Positions 36,902-48,084 of a stretch of DNA of 64,000 bases are shown here, piece by piece. The stretch spans positions 1,483,638-1,547,637 of the forward strand of contig NZ_VFIO01000001.1 of the NCBI RefSeq assembly GCF_007858365.1, given 5' to 3'. The position numbers and the translations under genes were made by a program. The notes under the pieces are model-generated. The model was not told the origin of the DNA, did not search any database, and saw only the letters and a list, made by a program, of their open reading frames with translations. Source of the stretch: Pseudomonas saxonica. Lineage in GTDB: Bacteria; Pseudomonadota; Gammaproteobacteria; Pseudomonadales; Pseudomonadaceae. Numbering within the stretch: position 1 is the first letter of the stretch; the number at the start of each line of letters is the position of its first letter.

Positions 36902-37294
36902 TTAGAACACAGTGCAAAGAACTTCGCCGCCGACACCGGCAGCGCGCGCAGCACGATCCGTCATCACACCTTTGTTGGTGGAGACGATAGACACACCAAG
37001 ACCGCCACGAACTTTCGGCAGATCATCGGAGGACTTGTACTGACGCAGGCCTGGACGGCTAACGCGCTTAACTTCTTCGATAACCGGACGGCCTTCGAAG
37101 TACTTCAGCTCGATAGACAGCAGAGGTTTTGTTTCGCTGCTGATCTGATAATCCGCGATGTAACCTTCGTCTTTAAGAACTTTGGCTACAGCTACCTTCA
37201 ACGTGGAAGACGGCATGCTTACGACGGACTTTTCAGCCATCTGGGCATTACGGATTCGAGTTAGCATGTCCGCTAACGGGTCCTGCATACTCAT
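36902..37294 (-). CDS. rpsH: 30S ribosomal protein S8
   Basis: Protein of 130 residues; N-terminus [17 protein letters not shown] and C-terminal S-T-N-K-G-V-M-T-D. Primary binder of helix 21 of 16S rRNA and, in E. coli, translational repressor of the spc operon. Here it is separated from rpsN by 211 nt that contain a promoter and an attenuator-like hairpin, unlike the tight spacing elsewhere in the operon. Confidence 0.97.
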   Translation of the reverse strand: MSMQDPLADMLTRIRNAQMAEKSVVSMPSSTLKVAVAKVLKDEGYIADYQISSETKPLLSIELKYFEGRPVIEEVKRVSRPGLRQYKSSDDLPKVRGGLGVSIVSTNKGVMTDRAARAAGVGGEVLCTVF

Positions 37295-37314
37295 GGGCTA
37301 GATGCTCCTGATAC

Positions 37315-37337
37315 AAAAAAAATTAGCCTTGCGGCTA
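37315..37337 (-). terminator. Attenuator-like hairpin in the rpsH leader
   Basis: On the minus strand a TAGCC stem, GCAA tetraloop, GGCTA, then A and eight U, ending 21 nt before the rpsH ATG. The stem is only 5 bp, so termination may be conditional rather than strong. Confidence 0.55.
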
Positions 37338-37391
37338 CAACTTTCGCCGAGTACTCAATGCTCAAAAAGCACGGGCTCAGGCGAGCCGGTC

Positions 37392-37420
37392 ATTCTAGAC
37401 ACACGTCAGAAATGAATCAA
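37392..37420 (-). promoter_or_regulatory. Sigma70 promoter in front of rpsH
   Basis: Minus strand TTGATT (37415-37420), 17-nt spacer, TAGAAT (37392-37397). The start site should be near 37385, giving a leader of about 90 nt. The -35 is inside one arm of the perfect hairpin at 37412-37443. Confidence 0.7.
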
Positions 37421-37443
37421 GCCCCAATAGGGGCTTGATTCAT
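37412..37443. repeat. Perfect 14-bp inverted repeat between rpsN and rpsH
   Basis: Arms ATGAATCAAGCCCC and GGGGCTTGATTCAT with a 4-nt AATA loop. No U-run follows on the minus strand beyond UUUC, so it is a poor intrinsic terminator; it could be an mRNA processing or stability element for the upstream transcript. Confidence 0.8.
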
Positions 37444-37505
37444 ATTCAAGGTCACCGGCTGTCAGGATCTTGAGACCCTGGCAGCGATAACTTTGCCTGT
37501 GCGCC

Positions 37506-37811
37506 TTACCAGCTGGCTTTAACCAGACCTGGTACGTCGCCGCGCATTGCTGCTTCACGCAATTTGTTACGGCCCAGGCCGAACTTGCGGTAAACACCAT
37601 GCGGACGGCCAGTCAGGCGGCAGCGGTTACGCATGCGCGCAGCGCTTGCGTCACGTGGCTGCTTCTGCAGAGCAACTTGAGCTTCCCAACGGGCTTCTGG
37701 ACTTGCGTTCAGATCCACGATGATAGCTTTCAGCTCAGCACGCTTCTTGGCGAACTTGGCAACCGTGAGCTGACGTTTCAGCTCGCGGTTTTTCATGCTC
37801 ATCTTAGCCAT
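37506..37811 (-). CDS. rpsN: 30S ribosomal protein S14 (zinc-independent form)
   Basis: Protein of 101 residues from the ATG at 37811; the long form lacking the C-x2-C pairs, so it does not bind zinc, unlike L36 in this cluster. Ends G-L-V-K-A-S-W. It sits in the 30S head. Thirteen nt after rplE and followed by the unusual 211-nt gap. Confidence 0.97.
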   Translation of the reverse strand: MAKMSMKNRELKRQLTVAKFAKKRAELKAIIVDLNASPEARWEAQVALQKQPRDASAARMRNRCRLTGRPHGVYRKFGLGRNKLREAAMRGDVPGLVKASW

Positions 37812-37824
37812 GGTCCTACTCCAA

Positions 37825-38364
37825 TCAGTTGCGGAACGGGAATTTGAAAGCACGCAGCAAGGCGCGACCTTCATCATCTGTCCGAGCAGTGGTGGTCAGG
37901 GTAATGTCCAGACCGCGGAGGGCATCGATTTTGTCGTAGTCGATTTCCGGGAAGATGATCTGCTCTTTTACGCCCATGCTGTAGTTACCACGACCATCGA
38001 AGGACTTGGCATTCAGGCCGCGGAAGTCGCGTACCCGAGGCAGGGAGATCGACAGCAGACGATCCAGGAATTCGTACATACGCTCACGGCGCAGAGTTAC
38101 TTTGACGCCGATCGGCCAGCCTTCGCGAACTTTAAAGCCTGCGATGGACTTGCGAGCGTAGGTCACAACAACTTTTTGACCAGTGATCTTTTCCAAATCA
38201 GCTACAGCGTGCTCGATGACTTTTTTGTCACCGATCGCTTCGCCCAAACCCATGTTCAGGGTGATTTTGGTAACGCGCGGAACTTCCATCACGTTCGAAA
38301 GCTTAAGTTCTTCCTTAAGTTTCGGAGCGATTTCCTTCCGGTAAATCTCTTTTAGTCGTGCCAT
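37825..38364 (-). CDS. rplE: 50S ribosomal protein L5
   Basis: Protein of 179 residues; contains [14 protein letters not shown] and G-M-D-type end region [11 protein letters not shown]. Binds 5S rRNA in the central protuberance. In E. coli the S8 repressor target lies at the start of this gene; whether it is here cannot be judged by eye. Confidence 0.98.
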   Translation of the reverse strand: MARLKEIYRKEIAPKLKEELKLSNVMEVPRVTKITLNMGLGEAIGDKKVIEHAVADLEKITGQKVVVTYARKSIAGFKVREGWPIGVKVTLRRERMYEFLDRLLSISLPRVRDFRGLNAKSFDGRGNYSMGVKEQIIFPEIDYDKIDALRGLDITLTTTARTDDEGRALLRAFKFPFRN

Positions 38365-38386
38365 GGTCTTATCTACCTAGCAGTGT

Positions 38387-38701
38387 TCAAGCATCAACCG
38401 CTTTTTGGGTCGACTTGAAGACACGAATTTTTTTGCCTTCTTCTACTTTGAAACCAACGCGGTCAGCCTTGTTGGTTTCGCCGTTGAAAATGGCTACGTT
38501 AGAAGCGTCCAGTGGAGCTTCTTTCTCGACGATACCGCCTTGTACGCCCGACATCGGGTTAGGCTTGGTATGACGCTTTACCAGGTTCAGACCGCCAATA
38601 ACCAGACGGTTGTTAGCGAGAACCTTAAGCACCTTACCGCGCTTACCTTTGTCTTTGCCGGCGATCACGATGATCTCGTCGTCACGACGAATCTTTTGCA
38701 T
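38387..38701 (-). CDS. rplX: 50S ribosomal protein L24
   Basis: Protein of 104 residues with the KOW motif near the N-terminus ([12 protein letters not shown]). Assembly initiator of the large subunit, near the tunnel exit. Sits 11 nt after rplN. Confidence 0.97.
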   Translation of the reverse strand: MQKIRRDDEIIVIAGKDKGKRGKVLKVLANNRLVIGGLNLVKRHTKPNPMSGVQGGIVEKEAPLDASNVAIFNGETNKADRVGFKVEEGKKIRVFKSTQKAVDA

Positions 38702-38712
38702 GTCGGATCTCC

Positions 38713-39081
38713 TTACAGCACTTCTGGGGCGAGCGAGACGATCTTCATGAACTTCTCAGTACGAAGTTCACGGGTCACTGGCCCAAAGATACGGGTGCCG
38801 ATCGGCTCTTGCTTGTTGTTCAGAAGAACAGCAGCGTTGCCATCAAAGCGGATAATGGAGCCATCAGCACGACGTACGCCGTGACGAGTGCGGACTACAA
38901 CAGCAGTCATCACTTGGCCTTTTTTCACTTTACCGCGAGGAATTGCTTCCTTCACGGTAACTTTGATGATGTCACCGATACCAGCGTAACGACGATGGGA
39001 GCCACCCAGCACCTTGATGCACATAACGCGGCGTGCGCCGCTGTTATCGGCCACATCGAGCATGGATTGAGTCTGAATCAT
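38713..39081 (-). CDS. rplN: 50S ribosomal protein L14
   Basis: Protein of 122 residues starting [16 protein letters not shown], the L14 signature. Interface protein that forms bridge B8 and contacts L19. First gene of the spc operon in E. coli; here only 23 nt follow rpsQ, with no clear promoter between. Confidence 0.98.
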   Translation of the reverse strand: MIQTQSMLDVADNSGARRVMCIKVLGGSHRRYAGIGDIIKVTVKEAIPRGKVKKGQVMTAVVVRTRHGVRRADGSIIRFDGNAAVLLNNKQEPIGTRIFGPVTRELRTEKFMKIVSLAPEVL

Positions 39082-39104
39082 ATAATTTCTCCGACCCCTA
39101 GTCC

Positions 39105-39371
39105 TTAGACTTCCACAGCGCGTTCGAGAACATCAACCAATGCCCAAGACTTAGTCTTGGCCATCGGACGAGTTTCACGAATAGTGACTTTGTCGCCGAT
39201 GTGGCACTGATTGGTTTCGTCGTGCGCGTGCAGCTTAGTCGAACGCTTAACGTATTTACCGTAGATCGGGTGCTTAACGCGACGCTCGATCAGAACGGTG
39301 ATGGTTTTGTCCATCTTGTCGCTGACAACACGGCCAGTCAGCGTACGGACAGTTTTTTCGGCTTCAGCCAT
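39105..39371 (-). CDS. rpsQ: 30S ribosomal protein S17
   Basis: Protein of 88 residues with an OB fold; conserved [11 protein letters not shown] and [11 protein letters not shown]. Primary binder of 16S helices 7 and 11. Last gene of the S10 operon, 2 nt after rpmC. Confidence 0.97.
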   Translation of the reverse strand: MAEAEKTVRTLTGRVVSDKMDKTITVLIERRVKHPIYGKYVKRSTKLHAHDETNQCHIGDKVTIRETRPMAKTKSWALVDVLERAVEV

Positions 39372-39373
39372 GA

Positions 39374-39565
39374 TTACTTACCTGCCTGCTGTTTGAGCAC
39401 AGTCTTCACGCGAGCAATGTCACGCTTAACTTGCGAGAGCAGATGCGACTGCCCCAACTGGCCAGTTGCTTTCTGCATACGCAGATTGAACTGGTCGCGC
39501 AGCAAGCCGAGCAGTTGCTCGTTCAGCTGCTGTGCGGATTTTTCACGAAGTTCATTCGCTTTCAT
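39374..39565 (-). CDS. rpmC: 50S ribosomal protein L29
   Basis: A 63-residue two-helix protein from the ATG at 39565 (one base shared with the rplP stop); a GTG one codon earlier is possible. Starts [10 protein letters not shown]. It surrounds the tunnel exit near L23 and the trigger factor site. Confidence 0.96.
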   Translation of the reverse strand: MKANELREKSAQQLNEQLLGLLRDQFNLRMQKATGQLGQSHLLSQVKRDIARVKTVLKQQAGK

Positions 39566-39978
39566 CACATCACCGTCCGTTTAACAAAGGAGGTGGCGAG
39601 CGGCAGCTTTGCAGCAGCCAGGGCGAAAGCCTCACGCGCCAGCTCTTCAGTAACACCCTCGATTTCATACAGGACTTTGCCTGGCTGAATCTGGGCAACC
39701 CAATATTCCACGTTACCCTTACCTTTACCCATCCGAACTTCGAGTGGCTTTTTGGTTACAGGCTTGTCCGGGAATACACGGATCCAGATCTTGCCGCCAC
39801 GTTTAACGTGACGGGTCAGTGCACGACGCGCTGACTCGATCTGACGAGCGGTGAGACGACCACGAGCAACAGACTTCAGCGCATATTCGCCGAAGCTGAC
39901 TTTGCTACCGCGCAATGCCAAGCCACGGTTGTGGCCAGTCATCTGCTTGCGGAACTTCGTACGCTTAGGTTGTAACAT
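39565..39978 (-). CDS. rplP: 50S ribosomal protein L16
   Basis: Protein of 137 residues; starts [11 protein letters not shown] and contains the loop around R81 ([11 protein letters not shown]) that in E. coli is hydroxylated by RoxA. Contacts the A-site tRNA elbow. Overlaps rpmC by one base. Confidence 0.97.
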   Translation of the reverse strand: MLQPKRTKFRKQMTGHNRGLALRGSKVSFGEYALKSVARGRLTARQIESARRALTRHVKRGGKIWIRVFPDKPVTKKPLEVRMGKGKGNVEYWVAQIQPGKVLYEIEGVTEELAREAFALAAAKLPLATSFVKRTVM

Positions 39979-39990
39979 TTGGCGTACCCC

Positions 39991-40677
39991 TTACTTAGCA
40001 GCTTTTTTACGAGGCGCTGGTGCTTGTGGCTTCAGTTCTTCTTGGCGACCACCAATTACTTCGCCTTTGAAGATCCAAACCTTTACACCGATCACACCGT
40101 AAGTGGTGTGAGCTTCGTAGTTGGCATAGTCGATGTCGGCACGCAGGGTGTGCAATGGCACACGACCTTCGCGATACCATTCAGTACGTGCAATTTCAGC
40201 ACCGCCGAGACGACCGCTCACTTGGATTTTGATGCCTTTGGCACCAATGCGCATAGCGTTCTGTACAGCGCGTTTCATCGCGCGACGGAACATTACACGA
40301 CGCTCCAGCTGCTGAGCTACGCTCTGCGCAACCAGCATACCGTCGAGTTCCGGCTTGCGGATCTCTTCGATATTGATGTGCACAGGCACACCCATTTGCT
40401 TGGTCAGGTCCTGACGCAGTTTCTCAACATCTTCACCTTTCTTCCCGATAACAATACCTGGACGAGCAGTGTGGATGGTGATGCGTGCAGTTTGGGCCGG
40501 ACGATGGATATCGATACGGCTTACGGACGCGCTTTTTAGTTTGTCTTGGAGGTATTCACGCACCTTCAGATCTGCGAACAAGTAGTCCGCATAAGTCCGA
40601 CCGTCTGCGTACCAGACGGAGGTGTGCTCCTTGACGATTCCCAGGCGAATGCCAATGGGATGTACTTTCTGACCCAT
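39991..40677 (-). CDS. rpsC: 30S ribosomal protein S3
   Basis: Protein of 228 residues from the ATG at 40677 (M-G-Q-K-V-H-P), not the longer frame reaching 40761, which lies over rplV. KH domain with [10 protein letters not shown] at about 51-60; C-terminal Ala/Lys/Pro tail. Forms the mRNA entry channel with S4 and S5. Confidence 0.97.
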
Positions 40678-40690
40678 CTCTTCGACTCCG

Positions 40691-41023
40691 TTACTTGTCA
40701 GCAACCTTGACAGTGATATGGCAAGACCGCTTGACGATGCGATCAGCGCGGCCTTTGGCACGCGGCATGATGCGCTTCAGCGAACGCCCTTCGTTGACGA
40801 AAACGGTGGCGACTTTAAGGTCGTCTACGTCTGCGCCTTCGTTATGCTCGGCGTTGGCTACGGCCGACTCCAGCACTTTCTTGATGATCTCGGCGGCTTT
40901 CTTGTTGCTGAAAGCCAACAGGTTGAGCGCTTCGCCCACCTTCTTCCCGCGGATCTGGTCGGCGACCAAGCGGGCTTTCTGGGCGGAGATTCGAGCGCCC
41001 GACAACTTAGCGGCTACTTCCAT
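40691..41023 (-). CDS. rplV: 50S ribosomal protein L22
   Basis: Protein of 110 residues; its extended hairpin (about 78-97, [12 protein letters not shown]) lines the exit tunnel and is a site of macrolide-resistance changes; no insertion or deletion is apparent. Thirteen nt after rpsS. Confidence 0.97.
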
Positions 41024-41036
41024 CGTTCCTTACCCC

Positions 41037-41312
41037 TTAACGCTTGGCTTTCTTGTCTGCCACGTGCCCACGATAAGTGCGGGTACCGGCAAACTCGCCT
41101 AGTTTATGGCCAACCATGTCTTCGTTCACGAGAACTGGGACATGAAGACGACCGTTATGCACAGCGATGGTCAGACCGACCATTTGTGGCAGGATCATCG
41201 AACGACGCGACCAGGTTTTCACCGGCTTGCGATCGTTCTTTTCCGCCGCCACTTCGATCTTCTTCAGTAGGTGAAGATCAATAAAAGGACCTTTTTTCAG
41301 AGAACGTGGCAC
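41037..41312 (-). CDS. rpsS: 30S ribosomal protein S19
   Basis: Protein of 91 residues: [12 protein letters not shown] at the start and [12 protein letters not shown] near the end. Head protein contacting S13 and A-site tRNA. Sixteen nt after rplB. Confidence 0.97.
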   Translation of the reverse strand: MPRSLKKGPFIDLHLLKKIEVAAEKNDRKPVKTWSRRSMILPQMVGLTIAVHNGRLHVPVLVNEDMVGHKLGEFAGTRTYRGHVADKKAKR

Positions 41313-41328
41313 TGTCGTATCCCTCTAT

Positions 41329-42153
41329 TTACTTGCGACGACGGACGATCATTTTGTCGGTACGCTTATTACCACGAGTCTTCGCGCCCTTAGTCGGGAA
41401 GCCCCATGGCGATACCGGATGACGACCACCAGAGGTACGACCTTCACCACCACCATGTGGGTGGTCAACCGGGTTCATGGCAACACCACGAACGGTTGGG
41501 CGAACGCCACGCCAGCGTTTGGCACCAGCTTTACCCAGCGAACGCAGGCTGTGCTCGGAGTTCGAGACTTCGCCCAGCGTTGCACGGCATTCAGCCAATA
41601 CTTTACGCATTTCACCGGAACGCAGACGCAGGGTCACGTAGACACCATCACGAGCGACCAGCTGAGCCGAAGCACCAGCGGAACGAGCGATCTGTGCGCC
41701 TTTGCCCGGCTTCAATTCGATGCCGTGTACGGTGCTACCAACTGGAATGCTGCGCAGCTGCAACTGGTTGCCTGGCTTGATCGGAGCCAAAGCACCCGAA
41801 ATCAGCTGGTCGCCAGCGCTCACGCCTTTAGGGGCGATGATGTAACGGCGTTCGCCGTCTGCGTACAACATAAGAGCAATGTGAGCAGTACGGTTTGGAT
41901 CGTATTCGATACGCTCAACAGTGGCTGGAATGCCATCTTTGTCGTTGCGACGGAAGTCGACCATACGGTAATGCTGTTTATGACCACCACCGATGTGACG
42001 AGTGGTAATACGGCCATTGTTGTTACGACCACCAGTCTTCGATTTTTTCTCGAGCAGCGGTGCGTGAGGAGCGCCTTTATGCAGCTCCTGGTTGACCACC
42101 TTGACCACATGACGGCGGCCAGGGGAAGTCGGTTTGCATTTAACGATTGCCAT
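41329..42153 (-). CDS. rplB: 50S ribosomal protein L2
   Basis: Protein of 274 residues, one of the most conserved large-subunit proteins, with the peptidyl-transferase-proximal segment [13 protein letters not shown] (about 225-237) intact. Follows rplW by 14 nt. Confidence 0.98.
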   Translation of the reverse strand: MAIVKCKPTSPGRRHVVKVVNQELHKGAPHAPLLEKKSKTGGRNNNGRITTRHIGGGHKQHYRMVDFRRNDKDGIPATVERIEYDPNRTAHIALMLYADGERRYIIAPKGVSAGDQLISGALAPIKPGNQLQLRSIPVGSTVHGIELKPGKGAQIARSAGASAQLVARDGVYVTLRLRSGEMRKVLAECRATLGEVSNSEHSLRSLGKAGAKRWRGVRPTVRGVAMNPVDHPHGGGEGRTSGGRHPVSPWGFPTKGAKTRGNKRTDKMIVRRRK

Positions 42154-42167
42154 GATGCACCCCTTCC

Positions 42168-42467
42168 TTACTCAGCACTGCTGCTGAAATCGAGATCTTG
42201 GCCTGGCTGAAGGGAGATTACTGCCTTCTTCCAGTCATTACGCTTGCCCACGCCGCGAGCGGTGCGCTTGCTCTTACCCAGAACATTCAGGGTAGTAACA
42301 CGCTCAACTTTCACGCTGAACAGGCTTTCGACGGCCTTCTTGATTTCCAGCTTGGTTGCATCAGTAGCAACCTTGAAAACGAACTGGCCTTTCTTGTCTG
42401 CCAGAACCGTAGCCTTCTCGGAAACGTGCGGGCCAAGCAGAACTTTAAATACGCGTTCCTGGTTCAT
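42168..42467 (-). CDS. rplW: 50S ribosomal protein L23
   Basis: Protein of 99 residues; docking site for trigger factor and SRP at the tunnel exit. Starts [16 protein letters not shown]. Its start overlaps the rplD stop by 4 nt, so the two are coupled. Confidence 0.97.
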   Translation of the reverse strand: MNQERVFKVLLGPHVSEKATVLADKKGQFVFKVATDATKLEIKKAVESLFSVKVERVTTLNVLGKSKRTARGVGKRNDWKKAVISLQPGQDLDFSSSAE

Positions 42468-43066
42468 CCCAGCAGCTCCTCGAATTTCTTCACGGCCGAC
42501 ACGGTGATCAACACCTTGTCGTATGCGATCAGACTAACTGGATCGGAACCTTGCACGTCACGTACATCAACGTGTGGCAGGTTACGAGCAGCCAGGTACA
42601 GGTTCTGATCAACAACTTCAGACACGATCAGAACGTCTGTCAGACCCATGCCAGTCAGTTTGTTCAGCAGATCTTTGGTTTTCGGCGCTTCAACAGCGAA
42701 GTCCTGAACCACGACCAGACGATCAGTACGCACCAGCTCAGCAAGGATGGAACGCATTGCTGCGCGATACATCTTCTTGTTCAGCTTCTGAGAGTGATCT
42801 TGTGGGCGAGCTGCGAAAGTAGTACCACCGCCGCGCCAGATTGGGCTACGGATAGTACCGGCACGAGCACGGCCAGTACCTTTCTGACGCCAAGGGCGCT
42901 TACCGCCACCACGAACGTCGGAACGGGTTTTTTGCTGCTTGCTACCTTGACGGCCGCCGGCCATGTAGGCCACGACTGCTTGGTGAACCAGCGTCTCATT
43001 GAACTCGCCGCCGAATGTCAGTTCGGAAACTTCGATCGCTTGAGCGTCATTTACATTTAATTGCAT
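42464..43066 (-). CDS. rplD: 50S ribosomal protein L4
   Basis: Protein of 200 residues with the tunnel loop (about 45-80; [15 protein letters not shown]). In E. coli L4 also represses the S10 operon by acting on its leader; the leader here is only about 56 nt, so the mechanism would differ. Twelve nt after rplC. Confidence 0.97.
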   Translation of the reverse strand: MQLNVNDAQAIEVSELTFGGEFNETLVHQAVVAYMAGGRQGSKQQKTRSDVRGGGKRPWRQKGTGRARAGTIRSPIWRGGGTTFAARPQDHSQKLNKKMYRAAMRSILAELVRTDRLVVVQDFAVEAPKTKDLLNKLTGMGLTDVLIVSEVVDQNLYLAARNLPHVDVRDVQGSDPVSLIAYDKVLITVSAVKKFEELLG

Positions 43067-43078
43067 GTCAGCTTCCCC

Positions 43079-43714
43079 TTAACCGCGAGCCTTGGCCGCC
43101 GGACGTACAACCAGGTTGCCGCCAGTAGCGCCAGGAACAGCACCCTTGACCAACAACAGATTGCGTTCAGCGTCGACGCGCACTACTTCGAGGGACTGCA
43201 CGGTCACGCGCTCAGCGCCCATATGACCGGACATTTTTTTGCCCTTGAATACACGACCAGGAGTCTGGCACTGGCCAATAGAGCCCGGGACGCGGTGGGA
43301 AACGGAGTTACCGTGAGTGTTATCTTGGCCACGGAAATTCCAACGCTTGATCGTACCCTGGAAGCCTTTACCTTTGGACTGACCGGTCACATCGACCATC
43401 TGACCTGCGGTGAAGATTTCAGCGTTGATCAGATCGCCTGCCTGGTACTCGCCTTCTTCAAGGCGGAATTCCATTACGGTACGACCAGCAGCAACGTTTG
43501 CTTTAGCGAAGTGACCCGCTTGAGCAGCTGTTACGCGCGAAGCGCGACGCTCGCCGACAGTGACTTGCACTGCACGATAGCCATCGGTTTCTTCAGTTTT
43601 GAACTGGGTGACGCGATTCGGCTCGATCTCAATGACCGTGACCGGAATGGAGACACCTTCTTCGGTGAAAATACGGGTCATACCGCATTTACGACCGACT
43701 ACACCAATAGTCAT
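43079..43714 (-). CDS. rplC: 50S ribosomal protein L3
   Basis: Protein of 211 residues from the ATG at 43714 ([14 protein letters not shown]); the longer frame is rejected as the family starts here. The extended W-finger loop [10 protein letters not shown] reaches the peptidyl transferase centre and holds the glutamine that PrmB methylates in E. coli. Confidence 0.97.
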   Translation of the reverse strand: MTIGVVGRKCGMTRIFTEEGVSIPVTVIEIEPNRVTQFKTEETDGYRAVQVTVGERRASRVTAAQAGHFAKANVAAGRTVMEFRLEEGEYQAGDLINAEIFTAGQMVDVTGQSKGKGFQGTIKRWNFRGQDNTHGNSVSHRVPGSIGQCQTPGRVFKGKKMSGHMGAERVTVQSLEVVRVDAERNLLLVKGAVPGATGGNLVVRPAAKARG

Positions 43715-43795
43715 GTTGTAAACCTCATGAGTGTACGGGGCTTTCACCCGCTATGGCCGCCCATTTCAGAGCGTTACACGACTAAGACCCAAGTC

Positions 43796-44107
43796 TTAGC
43801 CGAGGCTGATCTGTACTTCCACACCGGCCGCCAGATCTAGCTTCATAAGAGCATCAACGGTTTTATCCGTTGGCTGAACGATGTCCAGTACGCGCTTATG
43901 AGTACGGATCTCGTACTGGTCACGCGCGTCTTTGTTGACGTGCGGGGAAACCAGAACAGTGAACCGCTCTTTACGAGTAGGCAGTGGAATAGGACCACGA
44001 ACCTGAGCACCAGTACGTTTCGCGGTTTCCACGATTTCCTGGGTTGATTGGTCGATCAGGCGATGGTCAAAAGCCTTCAACCTGATACGGATTTGCTGAT
44101 TTTGCAT
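43796..44107 (-). CDS. rpsJ: 30S ribosomal protein S10 (NusE)
   Basis: Protein of 103 residues beginning [16 protein letters not shown]. Ribosomal head protein and, as NusE, part of the transcription antitermination complex with NusB and NusG. First gene of the S10 operon; 81 nt before rplC. Confidence 0.98.
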
Positions 44108-44169
44108 TGGATTTCAGACTCCGATTGCTGTTCCCACCGAGCGCAATACGCCCGTTAAAAGGAGGCGCA

Positions 44170-44198
44170 ATTCTATAGACGGCCCCAGCGGGTGTCAA
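44170..44198 (-). promoter_or_regulatory. Sigma70 promoter of the S10 operon
   Basis: Minus strand TTGACA (44193-44198), 17-nt spacer, TAGAAT (44170-44175), a near-perfect match, followed by a GC-containing discriminator. Transcription should start near 44163, leaving a leader of about 56 nt. Confidence 0.85.
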
Positions 44199-44203
44199 CT
44201 CAA

Positions 44204-44236
44204 TAAAAAAGCCCCCGCTGAGCGGGGGCCTTTTTA
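44204..44236 (-). terminator. Rho-independent terminator of tuf
   Basis: GC-only stem GCCCCCGCT/AGCGGGGGC with a tiny loop, flanked by T and A runs, 13 nt beyond the tuf stop on the minus strand and directly before the S10 promoter. It separates the str and S10 operons. Confidence 0.92.
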
Positions 44237-44248
44237 AGCGATCAACGA

Positions 44249-45442
44249 TTACTCGATGATTTTGGCTACAACGCCAGCGCCTACAGTACGACCGCCTTCA
44301 CGGATTGCGAAACGCAGGCCGTCTTCCATTGCGATAGTTTTGATCAGGGTAACAACCATTTTGATGTTGTCGCCCGGCATTACCATCTCAACGCCTTCCG
44401 GCAGTTCGCAGTTACCAGTTACGTCAGTTGTACGGAAGTAGAACTGAGGACGGTAGCCTTTGAAGAACGGAGTGTGACGACCGCCTTCTTCCTTGCTCAA
44501 AACATAAACTTCAGCTTCGAACTTGGTGTGCGGCTTAACCGAACCTGGCTTAACCAGAACCTGGCCACGCTCAACGTCGTCACGCTTGGTACCACGCAGC
44601 AGAACGCCGCAGTTCTCGCCTGCACGACCTTCGTCAAGCAGCTTGCGGAACATTTCAACGCCGGTGCAAGTGGTAACAGTTGTGTCACGCAGACCAACGA
44701 TTTCCAGTGGGTCTTGAACGCGAACGATACCGCGCTCGATACGACCAGTTACAACAGTACCGCGACCAGAGATCGAGAACACGTCTTCGATTGGCATCAG
44801 GAACGGCTTGTCGATAACACGAACTGGATCTGGAATGTAAGTATCCAGAACTTCTACCAGTTTACGAACGGCAGTGGTGCCCATTTCGTTGTCGTCTTTG
44901 CCTTCCAGCGCCATACGAGCCGAACCGATGATGATCGGAGTGTCGTCGCCTGGGAAGTCGTAAGTCGACAGCAGGTCACGAACTTCCATCTCAACCAGTT
45001 CCAGCAGCTCAGCATCGTCTACCAGGTCAGCCTTGTTCAGGAAAACCACGATGTACGGAACGCCAACCTGACGGGACAGCAGGATGTGCTCACGGGTTTG
45101 TGGCATCGGACCATCAGCGGCCGAACAAACCAGGATAGCGCCGTCCATCTGAGCAGCACCGGTGATCATGTTCTTCACGTAGTCAGCGTGACCTGGGCAG
45201 TCAACGTGAGCGTAGTGACGGATCAGCGAGTTGTATTCAACGTGCGCAGTGTTGATCGTGATACCACGAGCTTTTTCTTCTGGCGCGCTGTCGATTTTAT
45301 CGAAGTCAACGATTGCCGAACCGAAAACTTCGGAGCAAACACGAGTCAGAGCTGCGGTCAGTGTGGTTTTACCATGGTCAACGTGACCGATAGTGCCAAC
45401 GTTGACGTGCGGTAGGGAACGATCAAATTTTTCTTTAGCCAC
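44249..45442 (-). CDS. tuf: Elongation factor Tu
   Basis: Protein of 397 residues: GTPase motifs G-H-V-D-H-G-K-T-T (P-loop), D-C-P-G-H and N-K-A-D, then domains 2 and 3. Delivers aminoacyl-tRNA to the ribosome. Last gene of the str operon. It is the only tuf in the window: the second copy expected between tRNA-Thr and tRNA-Trp is missing. Confidence 0.98.
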   Translation of the reverse strand: MAKEKFDRSLPHVNVGTIGHVDHGKTTLTAALTRVCSEVFGSAIVDFDKIDSAPEEKARGITINTAHVEYNSLIRHYAHVDCPGHADYVKNMITGAAQMDGAILVCSAADGPMPQTREHILLSRQVGVPYIVVFLNKADLVDDAELLELVEMEVRDLLSTYDFPGDDTPIIIGSARMALEGKDDNEMGTTAVRKLVEVLDTYIPDPVRVIDKPFLMPIEDVFSISGRGTVVTGRIERGIVRVQDPLEIVGLRDTTVTTCTGVEMFRKLLDEGRAGENCGVLLRGTKRDDVERGQVLVKPGSVKPHTKFEAEVYVLSKEEGGRHTPFFKGYRPQFYFRTTDVTGNCELPEGVEMVMPGDNIKMVVTLIKTIAMEDGLRFAIREGGRTVGAGVVAKIIE

Positions 45443-45477
45443 GACAATTAACTCCTTGCCTAAAGGACTGAACTAAA

Positions 45478-47583
45478 TCAGCCTTGTTTTTTAGTAACAG
45501 CTTCGACGATGTGCGACGGAGCTGTATCGTATTTTTTGAATTCCATAGAGTAGCTTGCGCGACCCTGAGACATGGAACGAACGTCGGTCGCATAACCGAA
45601 CATTTCACCCAACGGAACTTCAGCACGAATTACTTTGCCGGAGACCGTATCTTCCATACCCTGGATCATGCCGCGACGACGATTCAAGTCGCCCATCACG
45701 TCACCCATATAGTCTTCAGGTGTAACAACCTCTACCGCCATGATCGGCTCAAGCAACTCACCACCGCCTTTGGAGGCCAGTTGCTTGGTAGCCATGGAGG
45801 CAGCCACCTTAAACGCCATCTCGTTGGAGTCGACGTCGTGGTAAGAACCATCAAACACGGTAGCCTTCAGGCCGATCAGCGGATAGCCGGCAACAACACC
45901 GTTCTTCATCTGCTCTTCGATACCCTTCTGGATAGCCGGGATGTATTCCTTAGGAACCACACCACCTACCACTTCGTTCACGAATTGCAGACCTTCCTGA
46001 CCTTCGTCAGCAGGTGCAAAACGGATCCAGCAATGGCCAAACTGACCACGACCGCCGGACTGACGAACGAACTTGCCTTCGATCTCACAGCTCTTCGTGA
46101 TGCGCTCACGATACGAAACCTGAGGCTTACCGATGTTGGCTTCGACGTTGAACTCACGGCGCATCCGGTCAACCAGGATGTCCAAGTGCAGCTCGCCCAT
46201 GCCAGAGATGATCGTTTGACCGGTCTCTTCATCAGTTTTTACGCGGAAAGATGGATCTTCCTGAGCAAGTTTGCCCAGAGCGATACCCATTTTTTCCTGG
46301 TCATCCTTGGTCTTAGGCTCAACGGCAACCGAAATAACCGGCTCCGGGAAGTCCATACGAACCAGAATGATTGGCTTGTCAGCGCTGCACAAGGTTTCAC
46401 CAGTGGTGACGTCCTTCATGCCGATCAAGGCCGCGATGTCACCAGCGCGTACTTCCTTGATCTCTTCACGGGCGTTTGCGTGCATTTGCACCATACGACC
46501 CACACGCTCTTTCTTGCCTTTAACCGAGTTGATTACGCCGTCGCCGGAGTTCAACACGCCCGAGTAAACTCGAACGAAGGTCAAAGTACCCACGAATGGG
46601 TCAGTAGCGATCTTGAACGCCAGAGCCGAGAACGGCTCGTTGTCGTCTGCATGACGCTCCAGCTCGATAGTCTCGTCATCCGGGTCAGTACCCTTGATGG
46701 CAGGAATCTCGGAAGGAGCAGGCAGGTAGTCGATAACGGCGTCGAGAACCAGGGGAACACCCTTGTTCTTGAACGAAGAACCGCAAACAGCCAGAACGAT
46801 CTCACCAGCAATAGTACGCTGACGCAGAGCGGCCTTGATTTCCTCGTTGGTGAGTTCTTCACCCTCGAGGTACTTGTTCATCAGCTCTTCGCTGGCTTCG
46901 GCCGCAGCCTCAACCATGTTACCGCGCCACTCTTCAGCCAATTCCAGCAATTCAGCAGGAATCGCCTCACGACGTGGAGTCATACCCTTGTCAGCGTCAT
47001 TCCAGTAAACAGCTTCCATGGACATCAGGTCGATCTGACCCTGGAAGTTGTCTTCTGAACCGATAGCCAATTGGATTGGCACCGGAGTATGACCCAGACG
47101 CTGCTTGATCTGACCGATCACGCGCAGGAAGTTGGCACCAGCACGGTCCATCTTGTTTACATAAACAAGACGTGGAACGCCGTATTTGTTGGCTTGACGC
47201 CATACGGTTTCCGACTGAGGCTCAACGCCCGAAGTACCGCAGAACACAACGACCGCGCCGTCGAGTACACGCAGGGAACGTTCAACTTCAATAGTGAAGT
47301 CAACGTGGCCCGGTGTATCGATTACGTTGAAACGATACTGGTCTTTGTGCTGCTTAACGGAACCCTGCCAGAAGGCGGTAATAGCAGCAGAAGTAATGGT
47401 AATACCACGCTCCTGCTCCTGAACCATCCAGTCTGTGGTCGCGGCGCCGTCATGCACCTCGCCCATTTTGTGACTTTTGCCAGTGTAAAAAAGGACGCGC
47501 TCGGTGGTGGTGGTTTTACCAGCATCCACGTGAGCAACGATACCGATGTTACGGTAGCGATTAATCGGAGTAGTACGAGCCAT
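45478..47583 (-). CDS. fusA: Elongation factor G
   Basis: Protein of 701 residues. GTPase motifs [15 protein letters not shown] and N-K-M-D are followed by domains II-V. Drives translocation and, with RRF, ribosome recycling. Between rpsG (30 nt) and tuf (35 nt). Confidence 0.98.
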   Translation of the reverse strand: MARTTPINRYRNIGIVAHVDAGKTTTTERVLFYTGKSHKMGEVHDGAATTDWMVQEQERGITITSAAITAFWQGSVKQHKDQYRFNVIDTPGHVDFTIEVERSLRVLDGAVVVFCGTSGVEPQSETVWRQANKYGVPRLVYVNKMDRAGANFLRVIGQIKQRLGHTPVPIQLAIGSEDNFQGQIDLMSMEAVYWNDADKGMTPRREAIPAELLELAEEWRGNMVEAAAEASEELMNKYLEGEELTNEEIKAALRQRTIAGEIVLAVCGSSFKNKGVPLVLDAVIDYLPAPSEIPAIKGTDPDDETIELERHADDNEPFSALAFKIATDPFVGTLTFVRVYSGVLNSGDGVINSVKGKKERVGRMVQMHANAREEIKEVRAGDIAALIGMKDVTTGETLCSADKPIILVRMDFPEPVISVAVEPKTKDDQEKMGIALGKLAQEDPSFRVKTDEETGQTIISGMGELHLDILVDRMRREFNVEANIGKPQVSYRERITKSCEIEGKFVRQSGGRGQFGHCWIRFAPADEGQEGLQFVNEVVGGVVPKEYIPAIQKGIEEQMKNGVVAGYPLIGLKATVFDGSYHDVDSNEMAFKVAASMATKQLASKGGGELLEPIMAVEVVTPEDYMGDVMGDLNRRRGMIQGMEDTVSGKVIRAEVPLGEMFGYATDVRSMSQGRASYSMEFKKYDTAPSHIVEAVTKKQG

Positions 47584-47613
47584 AAAGCCCTCGCAAAATG
47601 AGTTGCGCTGAAA

Positions 47614-48084
47614 TTAGAAGCGGTAGTGCGAGAAAGCTTTGTTGGCTTCAGCCATACGGTGCACGTCTTCACGCTTCTTAACTGCTGCGCCTTTGCCTTC
47701 AGCAGCGTCCAACAGTTCGCCAGCCAAGCGCAGAGCCATAGACTTCTCGCCGCGCTTGCGGGCGAAGTCTACCAACCAGCGCATTGCCAGGGCGTTACGA
47801 CGGGACGGACGAACTTCGACCGGAACCTGGTAAGTAGCACCGCCTACACGGCGCGACTTCACTTCGACCAGCGGAGCGATGGCGTCGAGAGCTTTCTCGA
47901 AGATTTCCAGGGGATCGCTGTTCTTGCGTTCTTTAACCTTTTCCAGCGCGCCATAAACGATACGCTCGGCAACGGCTTTTTTGCCGCTTTCCATTACGTG
48001 GTTCATGAACTTGGCCAGAATTTGGCTTCCGTATTTTGGATCGTCAAGCACATCGCGCTTGGCTGCTACGCGTCTTCTTGGCAT
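47614..48084 (-). CDS. rpsG: 30S ribosomal protein S7
   Basis: Protein of 156 residues starting [10 protein letters not shown], with the beta hairpin V-E-V-R-P-S-R-R that contacts E-site tRNA. In E. coli S7 represses the str operon by binding the rpsL-rpsG gap; here that gap is 123 nt, comparable in layout. Confidence 0.98.
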   Translation of the reverse strand: MPRRRVAAKRDVLDDPKYGSQILAKFMNHVMESGKKAVAERIVYGALEKVKERKNSDPLEIFEKALDAIAPLVEVKSRRVGGATYQVPVEVRPSRRNALAMRWLVDFARKRGEKSMALRLAGELLDAAEGKGAAVKKREDVHRMAEANKAFSHYRF

